Assembly: GCA_004352715.1 (NCBI GenBank)
Contig: SCFE01000063.1
Location: 653,703-717,702, forward strand
DNA length: 64,000 nt
Direction of reading: 5' to 3'
DNA from: Hofstenia miamia
Lineage: Eukaryota; Xenacoelomorpha; Acoela
Shown: piece after piece, positions 11,389 through 20,334 of the stretch
How positions within the stretch are numbered: position 1 is the first letter of the stretch
Layout of the letters: every line of letters starts with the position of its first letter
Position numbers and translations under genes: made by a program
The notes under the pieces: generated by a model
Database searches by the model: none
What the model was told of the DNA's origin: nothing
The model's input: the letters and a program-made list of their open reading frames with translations, nothing else

Positions 11389-12261
11389 CCCATGTAGCCA
11401 ACACCAGTGGTCCACTGGTGGGGAATGAGTGGCATGGGCGGCCGCCAGTTCCCACCAGTGGACCACTGGTGGGGAAGCAGTGGCAGGAGTGGCAATTACA
11501 GCCACTCATATCCACTAGTGGACCACTGGTGGATAAGTAGTGGCAGTAGTAGCAATTTCAGCCACTCATAGCCACCAGTGGACCACTGGTGGACCACTAG
11601 TGACATCTGATTTACTCTTAATCATAAATAATATATGAGCTAATGCTTGCAAGTAAAATATTATTCATTATTATGCTCTCTTAGATCTCATAAACATATA
11701 AAATTCATTGTGAAGAGCTTTTTTGCAATTTTCCGTTTGCAAAAATTATAAGATATATAGGCAGAATGAAATTTCAAAATAATTTATTCATGATTATTCG
11801 TGGACCTTGAAATAAATGTCTACATGAGTACTTAAAATTGGGCAAAATATATTTTTAATTATTGGAAAAAACAATGTTTAAAAATTGCAATTTCTTCGGA
11901 AATTGAAAATTAAATCTAAATTGGGCATTTTTGTGTGCTTGTTGTTATTGGTTATAATAAAAAATTCATTATGCTTTCCATTGTCAATCTTAATTAAATG
12001 TAATTGGTGAGCTTGCTAGCATTTCCTTCAACCAATTGTTGGGTTTGTGTTAGTTTAAACTGCAATGTTTAAACTCTATTAAAATAAAAGTTTGCTGTTG
12101 TTATATTTGGAGCATTGCTCTAATGCTTAAATCATATTTTTGCCACCAGTGGCCTACCAATTAGCCAACAGTGGACCACCAGCTACCCACCGGTGGCCAA
12201 ACCCCACCTGGTGGCCGACCGTATATGCCACTGGTGGTACACCAGTATTTGGCTACGTGGG
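11389..12261. mobile_element. 873-bp inverted-repeat element made of CCACCAGTGG palindromes
   Basis: The left end starts CCCATGTAGCCAA and the right end finishes TTGGCTACGTGGG, its reverse complement with one change. Inside both ends are many copies of CCACCAGTGG and its complement CCACTGGTGG, on the left as a 60-bp tandem array and on the right as degenerate CCACCAGTGG, CCACCGGTGG and CCACCTGGTGG. The middle (about 11610-12120) is plain AT-rich sequence without coding capacity. The layout fits a non-autonomous DNA transposon with complex termini that can fold on themselves. Flanks read GGGATTT on the left and TTGTTGAA on the right; no clear target duplication is visible, so the superfamily stays open. 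Confidence 0.7.
11401..11600. repeat. 60-bp tandem repeat with near-perfect palindromes
   Basis: Just over three units of exactly 60 bp. Each contains CCACCAGTGG (CCACTAGTGG in one), then ACCACTGGTGG, then GTGGCAG and a GCCACTCAT-type spacer. CCACCAGTGG followed by its own complement makes each unit a potential hairpin of about 20 bp. This forms the left arm of the element at 11389-12261. Confidence 0.85.
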
Positions 12262-12639
12262 TTGTTGAATACTTGGAGCTGCATTGATTTTTATCAATGA
12301 CTACAGCACTAGTATGAATTCTTCTGCGCCTTTGATGGGTTGTTGAGGGGATTAAAAGACATTGATAGTGTGGGAACAATACAGACAATAGGCCATTATG
12401 CGTTAATTTTATGTGCTGTATGCTGTAACAGCCTTCAGCTGTTAACAGCAATGCTGTTGGGAGCCTTGTCAATATACACTATTTTTAAACAAATTTTTGG
12501 ATCCGAAACAGATCTGAAATTTCTTCAAAATGTAGATCCGATCCGAGATCCGATATAATTCCATTTCTAGAGTGCGGGTTGTGGACAAGCATGGGAATTA
12601 TAAAAGGCATATTTTGAGTAGGGCTCATATTCAGAGATA

Positions 12640-13775
12640 GAATCCGATCGGTACTGACCACCGGATCTGGTCACTCTTAATCTCATTTCAACGGTCAAAA
12701 CCGGTCATTTTGAGATATTTCTCCAGTCCTACCGCTAGGTAGTTTAGTCTGCGAGTTTCTCAAATCTCAAGCTGTCAAAGTAAATGATGATTGCCATAAT
12801 TGTACTTACTAAAATATGATTATAAATACACTGTACATTATAAAAAAAGCTCATTTATGTACACTGAACGGCTGTGCGAAAAAGTTAGTTGATTAAGATT
12901 ACATATGCATTTCACTAACGTGGGTCAAGTCGACTATTATTAATCAATGCAATATTGAATATTGAATGTCGATTCAGTATCTAAGCAATGAAACCATATA
13001 TAATTGTAACTTTCCATTTAACTCTTTCGTTATATATTGCAAATGAATCGTAATAATAAAAATGATTTTGAACTTATAGAAACTGTTAGTAAACATGCCC
13101 CTTGCCAATTGTGCCTTTAAAGAAGACACAAACCAATAAGATTCCCCCATAATTCATTATTAGATGGTATTTTCAGAGTAAATGTCACGTTAAATTAACA
13201 ACGGGTGGCAGAATTTTTACTTTGACTGAATTCTTATGATTAACGGATAATTGCGTGCGTTGAGCTGTGCTTATTTATTGGGCTAAAAATTCAGATTCAA
13301 AATCATCACCATCAATGTTTGGAAGTAATCACGGCATGCCATTAATTGCTAAAATCTTTCACTGAGTAGCCAATTACGTAGGAATTAACAAAATTCAAAC
13401 AAAATCATTGATTAAAGTTTGCAACATTAAAAGCATTGGGTGATTTGTCTCGAATTTTTAGTTTGCGCCTTTGAACGAATAGTAAGATATTTAGGATTAA
13501 TCTGATAACTTAAACGCGTATGTATTCAGTACACATTCTTTCAACTGTACAAATGCATTATGTATGCAAAAAACGGACCGAAACAGTAATGCCGGTCACA
13601 ACCAGTCAAAAGAATTGAACCAATAAGTACGATGAAACCAGGCAAACTAGTCAAAACTGGTACTTTACAATGTGAGGCCCAGTCAAAGCCCAGAATTGGA
13701 ACCGGTTCTACCCGACCGACCGGATGGCAAGCCAGTCGACCGGTAAAGGTAGGGTTGGGTCAGGATTTTTATCAT
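12640..13775 (-). repeat. interspersed repeat with ACCGGTCA-like words, copy B (inverted partner)
   Basis: Reverse-complement match of 3700-4590, and longer than that copy. Both ends are dense in ACCGG/GGTCA words: ACCACCGGATCTGGTCA and AAAACCGGTCA on the left; GACCGACCGGATGG and GTCGACCGGTAAAGG on the right. This supports a DNA transposon with subterminal binding-site repeats. No open transposase frame remains. A related scrap may lie near 16740-16830. The hAT element at 13827 begins about 50 bp beyond the right end. Confidence 0.6.
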
Positions 13776-13875
13776 GCCGGTTGACAAGTGCTCACTTGGC
13801 CTACTAATGAGAGCTGCTAGAAGACCCAGGGGCGCACCCAGCTTTTTTTCTGAGGTGTATAAATATTCTTTAGAT

Positions 13876-13906
<31 letters not shown>

Positions 13907-13918
13907 TATATATATATA
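13876..13918. repeat. (TA)n microsatellite inside the hAT element
   Basis: Two TA runs separated by a single AA, near the left end of the element. Confidence 0.95.
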
Positions 13919-14249
13919 CATATTTTCATAGATATTCTTACATGCAAAGTAGTTTATAAATTCATTATTCTGAAGATTTTCACTACAACAATGGAAAAAG
14001 CATTGTCAGGGAAATTAAATAGTATACACTTTTTGACATGCTACCCAAAACAGAAAGGTTGATATTAACGAAATTCAACTATTCAATTTAAGGTTTACTA
14101 TTTCATATATCTACTTTCTTATGTCATTTTTATAATTAAATTTCAACATAGCAAACGTAACCAGTATACTATGAATGTTTGTTAAAAATTACTAAAACTG
14201 AATTATTTTTCCCTACCCCTATTCAACCATTACTAAGATTGGCTAACAC

Positions 14250-14300
14250 ACATATCTGCTCCGTGGTTCAGTAGATGAGGATGATTTCGAACACAGACTG
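14250..14300 (-). repeat. possible SINE fragment (copy 2) inside the hAT element
   Basis: Contains TGGTTCAGTAGATGAGG (A-box-like) followed by GATTTCGAACACAG. It matches the reverse complement of 2640-2750. It is short and degraded. Confidence 0.35.
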
Positions 14301-14601
14301 TTGTCCTGTTAACTGATCCTAATCTCAATAGAAAAATTTTCCATTTTTTGTGGTAGGATGATCTTTAAAAAATTCTTACTTTCTTTCCTAGTTATTCCAA
14401 CCAAAAACTTAGGCCTAATTCTTACAGGCTTGAATCAAGTCCAACTCAACTTTTAAGAAAATGTGCTCACTGAGGTTGAAAATTCTAGATCGAATTTTTC
14501 AAGAATAGATGATACTGATGTACAATTTCAAAACGTTGATTAAGAAATTGTATAATATTCACTACAACTGCTGTGCAATAGTTTATTTTTTTCAATTTCA
14601 G

Positions 14602-14754
14602 CCCCTTTTTTCCAATAGCTCAGTCGATTCCCAGCCCACCGCGGCTCCGACTTCAACTCCTATTAGCAGAAGAGAGAACAGGACTGAGGATCATTCCGTA
14701 TTAATACTGTGCGTCCACAAATTACCTTTAGTTACATTTTGTAACTTGCCATAA
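14602..14754 (+). pseudogene. exon-like open frame inside the hAT element
   Basis: A pyrimidine-rich tract ending TTTCAATTTCAG at 14601 looks like a splice acceptor. It is followed by 50 open codons in phase 0, including SVDSQPTAAPTSTPISRREN, at higher GC than the surroundings, to a TAA at 14752-14754. A possible donor GT lies at 14698. The Ser/Thr/Pro-rich composition suggests a disordered region. Because it sits inside a hAT element with intact ends, it could be a transposase remnant or captured host sequence. No family is recognised and chance cannot be excluded. Confidence 0.25.
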
Positions 14755-15644
14755 TTTGAATTTAATACATTATTTCTCTATTGTTTTTCTAGCATTGCTA
14801 TGTAATTCACCATATTTCACTACAGGTAAAAAATACAGAAACCGTGTCCAAATTATTTTCACATTTTGCAAAATATAATTTAATAAAAATTTCATTCAAA
14901 ATTGATATATTTCTCATGGCTAGTTTCGCTTTGGGCAATAATTGGAATGAAAATAATAGATAAGAAATCATAGCATAAGAACCAAGCATAACACATAAAA
15001 ACTTTTTTAAAAGAAAAAACCTCGTTGTGATATAACAAACAAAATTACGGGTGCTTCATACTTCTGTTAGCACTAAGAAAAATCTAAGTTAAATGTTGCC
15101 AGAAATGGTAATCAATAAAAGCAAATTTTGTTCTGCATAGATACCTTATGTATAAGCTGTGATCATTGTTTAATATCTCTAGGTTTGACATTACAATATA
15201 AAGCGTGTGTGACAGAAAGATAGCAATGGTGCGAAATAGGGTTAATGTTATGCTTTCAATATATAAAAAAGTGAATTCGGTAGTGGAAGCATAACGTATA
15301 TTTTGGTCACCAAACTTTGCTGTACAAATGCAATAGCCAATACTGTATTAGTTTACTAGGCAGGACAATATTGATTTTCGAATTGGGACTTTATTATGCT
15401 TCACCAAGATTTTCATCCATTAATGCTTGTGAGAACGTTCTTAGTGAACCTAAATAATTGCAAATTATTTTCTTCTTCTAAGGTATTCAATAGATTAATA
15501 GATTTCCAATTATTGTAATAATTGCATTATAAATTTATTATTGCTTACTCCTGCAGATAGAGTATAAGCAATTCTTAATATATATGTACTATGTTATCAT
15601 ATCAGCATACATTTCATGAGGAATGGAAGCATCTGTGCTCTGTT

Positions 15645-15677
15645 GAGGGGGGGAACGTTCCCCCAGTTCCCCCCCTC
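15645..15677. repeat. G/C-tract palindrome at the right end of the hAT element
   Basis: GAGGGGGGGAACGTTCCCCC is followed by AGTTCCCCCCCTC. The AACGTT centre is flanked by G and C runs, giving a strong hairpin. The reverse strand has several closely spaced G runs that could form a quadruplex. The left end lacks this feature. Confidence 0.85.
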
Positions 15678-15699
15678 TGGGTGCGCCTCTGAGAAGACC

Positions 15700-15915
15700 T
15701 GAAGCCAACGGTTACTATCTCAGTGCACTACTCCTAAGATAATGGTGGTGGGTGATTGTGATAATACAATTGTTGCAAACCACCTGATTAATGCCGCGTT
15801 TTTATTTGGATAAATTGTCTTTGCTTCTGATACATCCATTTCGATAACAGCTATTACAACCAAAAATGAGTTTAGGTTAGGTCACTTTCTTCGGAAGTCC
15901 TCAAAATTGAGATCA
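15700..15915. other. intergenic, no feature seen
   Basis: Sequence just outside the hAT element; no gene or repeat recognised. Confidence 0.4.
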
Positions 15916-16107
15916 TTACGATGTCAGACAACACATGCACATAATACCAAAATTGTTGACATCATTTTGAAAGTACTTCTTATTTAAAAATGCGAGGACA
16001 GATTTGCACACTGACTTGGTCCACTCACCGGAAAATGTTGGTCGGTAAAAGCGTGATTTTCTATTTTTAGTGGCATTTTGCGAGTTAGAATTTTCTGTAT
16101 TGTCCAA
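15916..16107 (-). CDS. unrecognised short open frame, possible first exon
   Basis: A 63-residue reverse-strand frame begins MDNTENSNSQNATKNRKSRF and continues YRPTFSGEWTKSVCK. The frame contains a good splice-donor match (CCGGTGAGT) after PTFS, so the coding exon could end there, at about residue 27. A TATA-like AATATATAG lies about 75 bp upstream on the same strand. Composition is less AT-rich than the flanks. No domain is recognised and no downstream exon was found, so this is only a candidate. Confidence 0.2.
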   Translation of the reverse strand: MDNTENSNSQNATKNRKSRFYRPTFSGEWTKSVCKSVLAFLNKKYFQNDVNNFGIMCMCCLTS

Positions 16108-16844
16108 ATTACGATGTCAACGTTTGTCAAAAACAACATTGTTTAATTTTTGTAATAGTTTGAATTAGTGTTCTATATATTGGATTGACGATATTAGAAT
16201 TTAGTTTTGCAATTAAATTACATGTCTATACAACGGCTAAGTTGGCCAATTTTGACCGCTACTACCAAATACCGGCGTAAGTTTTAATAAACTAGTTCTG
16301 CCAGGCGGCTAGGTATTTCTTGATACAGGTAAAGTTTTGATTTATTGTCCTGCACAATGCATATCACATTGTTCTACATTGAATCTGTTTGAATATAGAT
16401 AGATACAATACAATCTTTTCAGGTCTGGAAATTAAAATCATTCCAGTTTCCGCATTTCGGGCGAATTGCCCGAGCTCAAAGTTTCCTCCGCAGAGCATTT
16501 TGTTAATGAAAATCCTACTCTTTTAAAAAGAGATGCTGATTAAGGCACGCCTCAACAAACTCATCTAGACTCTTAATGTGCACTAATGAGTTGCATAATT
16601 TGCAAATTTCAAAAATAATCCAATTTGAGAATATAACTTTTTTACCCATTAAATTGCTGGGTGAAGGTCTTCCCTTAACTTTACAAAGTGTCCCCGATGT
16701 GTCGCAAAAGTTCTGGAAAAATCTAGCGGTTTTAGATAAGGCTTAGCCGGTTCAGTCGGGTCAGCAAAAATCGTGACCACATGATGGTAACTTGAGTATC
16801 GGAGCGGTCAACACCAAGTGAGATTAACGCTCCATCTCTGCTTA
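16108..16844. other. intergenic
   Basis: No gene is seen. About 16740-16830 (CGGTTCAGTCGGGTCAGC, then GCGGTCAACACC) resembles the terminal words of the ACCGGTCA-type repeat at 12640-13775 and is probably a scrap of it. Confidence 0.35.
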
Positions 16845-17135
16845 TATCTTGTTTTTAAGCATAAAATATTTATTTATTTCCTGTTACAATAAAAAAGTAT
16901 CTATAGACAATGTTGCAAAAAAGTATCTGTTTGCACACACCCCTATTCTTAGTACAAGCATAGACATGAAGTCATGAAACCACGTCATCAGTTAATATCT
17001 TGTTTGCCAAGATATTGTGAATAAAAGCGTAATCTGCAGGCGTTGAATCACTTGAATTTTAGGAGCCAGAGATGAGACTAGCGTTAATTCTTTCAACAGC
17101 ACTGATTTGTTGTGCTTTTTTTTCAGGTATGTTTT
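16845..17135 (-). repeat. reverse-strand member of the 5-kb repeat family
   Basis: Read in reverse complement it carries the same landmarks as 5038-5460: AATACCTGAAAA-type start missing its first bases, CTGGCTCCTAAAATTCAAGT, AACAAGATATTAACTGATGA, GTGTGTGCAAACAGATAC and a terminal AATAAATAAATATTTT. It shows that the family is dispersed and not only locally duplicated. Its 3' A-rich AATAAA stretch could mean that the family arose by retroposition. Confidence 0.7.
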
Positions 17136-20006
17136 CATATAATTTCGTTTAGGCTTGGGCATTCAAAAATTTTCTGCTACACGTGATTTATCCATTACTT
17201 TCAAAATATGACTAAATTTATTAATGTGAATCTAGTTATTTTCCATAGCCTAATGCAAAGAATTCAGATTTACTGCATAAGTCAAGCTCAGATTAATCTA
17301 TTTCAGGTTAAAATTTCATTAATCTCTAAAAATGAATATTTGAAAAACTAACATTCTAAATATACAGAATATGCATTATGCATGCAGACGATCAATGACT
17401 TTCTATTAATTTAATGTGGAAATAAATTGAAAAAGTCTTAATACAAAAGTTTTTTGGTAAAATTATATTTTGAGATAACTTGAATTAATATTCTAATGAT
17501 TATTCACAAATAAAACTTATTTTCAAAACCCACTGTGATTTTATGTTATCTAAAGAAATTGTAAATTCCTTAGGATGTTAACATTAAACTCACTGAAGGG
17601 ACTGATTCGACCCTAATGTCATTTTTTGCATAGCTTTGCAAGAAAATAATTTTTTCGACTGATTTTTTCTAACCTTTACTAAGAATTATTTTGAAAAATA
17701 ATAAAGATAAAATTGAATATTTTGGGGTCTCCACCAAGGAGTTCTAAAAATTTCATTTTAGCAAAAAATTTCACAAGTTTTTTAAAAATGCATAGAGGTA
17801 ATTCTTTCACTGTGTCAAAACTCATTGCTTTATTTTTAATAGTTTTGAAATCAAAGAGGGAGAGATTCGACATTTTCCACCTTTGTGCTTTAAGGGTTAA
17901 GTGTTATGGCTAATCACATATATATTTTCTTATAAAAATATTAAATAAAAATAATACTTGTACAACAATAACTCGTAAAGTGCAAATGGATTCACAAAAA
18001 GAAATCGCCTCTCTTGCGCTTACTTTTGTTGATGTAGTAGGTGTCGGTTACCCGATTCTTCATCAAGCTATAATCAAAGGAGTTTTATTTAACTTGTTCT
18101 GCACCTAAAACATGTAGTTCCTTTTTACATGATTCTAAAGTAATCGATTTTCAAATTGGCAATTTTGTCAAGTCACGTGTTTTTGTTAGAGTGACAACAG
18201 GTAACCGATTAGACCCGACCCGAGTTTGCGTACAAAGATTAGATTGATTATTAAAAAAGTTGCTAGTAATCACCCTTTGATTTAAGAAGGATCCAAGAAA
18301 TTATGTAATACAAATGAATTGCTGTTCCCCTCTCAGAAAATGATTGAAGTTAATGATCATTTGATTGGACAGAGATCCATAACGTCAAATCAGTGTCAAA
18401 GTTTCGGTCGGGTTCGGGTAGTAAGTATTCCAATGGTGTCGGTTCAAGTTCATGTTTACCTCATATTCTCACTTTCTAGTTCTGGCACTACATGTTTCAA
18501 ATAGAGATCAGGTTTTCAATATACAAATATCAAGTATTAAATTTTTCGATACTCCTTTTTTAACTCTAATCACAATTTTTTTTTGCTCAATATGCAATTA
18601 TACTACAAAACATTTGCAACACGATAAGTCAAATATTAACCATAATTGTAAAATTGAAAAATTAAATAATAGTTACTCTTGCTTGTAATTATTGCATAAA
18701 ACATTAAATTTCAAAAATATCTTTTACATTGCTTCCATCTTTTATTATTAAAGTATTTTTGAACAATTTAATAGAGCACCATGTTGTAATGAACACTTAT
18801 TGGAGTAAATTCATCCGCAAGTACTACATTATTTTAGTATTACTGTTCATATGCATTAAATTAATTTAGCTTCTGCATCTGATTTTAAGAAAGATCAACA
18901 ATACATCATCTACAAAATAGGAAAGTAAGTTTTCTGAAATTTTATAATTCCCCATGTGCAATACATTCAAATATATATATATATATATATATAAAGAATT
19001 TCAAAGTCCGGATTTTAGAATTTTATTAAAAGGTTTACTTAATTTTGGAAAAATATAGGTTATACAGTTGGACCATTTAACCAGATTGTTTAATGGGATT
19101 GATANAATTTGCAATCTATTACTATTTGAATATATTGTTGGCATATAAAATTATTAACCAGGTACAAGCTAAAAATATAAGGCTTTGCGAAAAAAATTAT
19201 ACTTAGCAATATTCTATTTATTAAAGTGTCATTCAAGCTTTTGATAGATGCATGAGAATAATTTTGTGCAATTTATAAGCTATAGCAATTTTGCTGTTAT
19301 AATCATTAAAAAGATTGGATGATATAATACATCTCAATGCTTCTTAGAATTAAAAAAAACTATTTCTATAGCTTAACTTGAAAAAGAAACGCATCATCTT
19401 GATAAACGACTATGTTTCTTCTTATGAAGATAAATATTCATTTCACTTATGAAAAAGATCTTAGTAAGTCATATTTTATTGTAACTGGCGAAATGTAGCA
19501 AAATGCATTAAACGAACAATCTAAGTGTATAATTAGCGCCTTCTATAGTACTATAGGAATCACTGATTTAATTTTTTTAATTTTCTCTTTCTATTTTTTC
19601 ATAGTTTGTTTAATATAGATAGCTCAACAAATCAATTAGATTGGACATAAAAATTTTTGATAACTCTTTAATTTTCGAGCAATTGTTTTTTTATAGCGAT
19701 TTTTTTACTGTAAATTCATGTGAAATAAAATACATTTAAATGCAAGAATACCAAAAAGTTTCATTTTGCTGATACATTTTCTGAATAAAAAAATATGATA
19801 ATATCCTATGAAGATACAATGTAAAGATACATATTAGAATATTTGTTTCATCATAAGCATGCTTTTAAATTTTAAATGATAGAGCTTCACCACAAGTAAT
19901 GATGGCTTGCGTAAACACTCTATGATATATGTGACTATTTTAAGGTCTTCTCTCAGAGCAAATTTCTCAATTTACTTACAATTGATGTTAACATTATTTT
20001 CTTTAG
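17136..20006. other. intergenic or intronic, upstream of the terminal exon
   Basis: No exon could be supported, although introns and 5' exons of the gene ending at 20294 should lie here or further upstream. A (TA)n tract sits at 18970-18993 and a lone N at 19105. The segment 18010-18460 has GGTAACCGATTAGACCCGACC- and CGGTCGGGTTCGGGTA-like words that look like a DNA-transposon remnant. Confidence 0.4.
18970..18993. repeat. (TA)n microsatellite
   Basis: Twelve or so uninterrupted TA units. Confidence 0.95.
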
Positions 20007-20294
20007 GTAGAAAATAGTAAAGATGTATATCGCATAAGAGTTGATACCAGTGGAAGTAGTGAATACCTTCGAAACAATCCTTACATGTATCGTCATCCTG
20101 ATAAAAGCTATCCTACTATGTGGGATTATAATCATGCAGCAAAGTTTACAATTGAAAAAAGCGGTAGTGGCAGCTATATGTTCAGTATAAATAAAGGAGT
20201 AAAACATTGCATATTTATGAGCGGTTTCCTTAAACTTGGGTGGTCAACAAATATGGATCAATGCAGAAGCGGTTTTTTTGTGAAGGAGGTGTGA
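20007..20294 (+). CDS. 3'-terminal exon of an unidentified host protein gene
   Basis: A pyrimidine-rich tract ends in TTTTCTTTAG at 20006, a good splice acceptor, and the exon is open from the next base in phase 0. It encodes about 95 residues before TGA at 20292-20294. An in-frame stop overlaps the acceptor itself, so the frame opens exactly at the splice site, and an AATAAA lies 10 bp past the stop. The peptide starts VENSKDVYRIRVDTSGSSEY, passes YPTMWDYNHAAKFTIEKSG and ends CRSGFFVKEV. It alternates hydrophobic and polar residues (FTIEK, YMFSI, CIFMSGFLKLGW) like a beta-sheet domain, and two Cys could pair in an extracellular protein. A beta-trefoil or lectin-like C-terminus is conceivable, but no family is recognised. 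Upstream exons were not found. Confidence 0.6.
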   Translation, partial: VENSKDVYRIRVDTSGSSEYLRNNPYMYRHPDKSYPTMWDYNHAAKFTIEKSGSGSYMFSINKGVKHCIFMSGFLKLGWSTNMDQCRSGFFVKEV

Positions 20295-20303
20295 AATACT
20301 TCT

Positions 20304-20309
20304 AATAAA
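20304..20309 (+). terminator. AATAAA polyadenylation signal of the terminal exon
   Basis: A canonical AATAAA 10 bp after the stop codon at 20294. Cleavage about 15-25 bp later would fall near 20325-20335, where the satellite array begins. Confidence 0.6.
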
Positions 20310-20334
20310 ACTTTGTATCGTTAAAACTGTGTAA

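Larger units (their letters stand above)
13827..15691. mobile_element. hAT-type DNA transposon, non-autonomous, with perfect 8-bp target duplication
   Basis: The left end is CAGGGGCGCACCCAG and the right end, read in reverse complement, is CAGAGGCGCACCCAG: 15-bp inverted repeats with one mismatch and the CAG...GGCG start typical of hAT elements. Both ends are flanked by AGAAGACC (13819-13826 and 15692-15699), a perfect 8-bp target-site duplication, which is the hAT hallmark. The 1,865-bp body holds a TA microsatellite, a SINE-like fragment and one exon-like frame, but no recognisable hAT transposase (no BED finger or dimerisation domain), so it would need a transposase supplied from elsewhere. 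Confidence 0.9.

Noticed and set aside
18320-18425. Exon-like stretch between CCCCTCTCAG and GTAAGT
   Set aside because: Its 3' half (CGGTCGGGTTCGGG) belongs to transposon-like sequence repeated nearby; no link to the exon at 20007 was shown.
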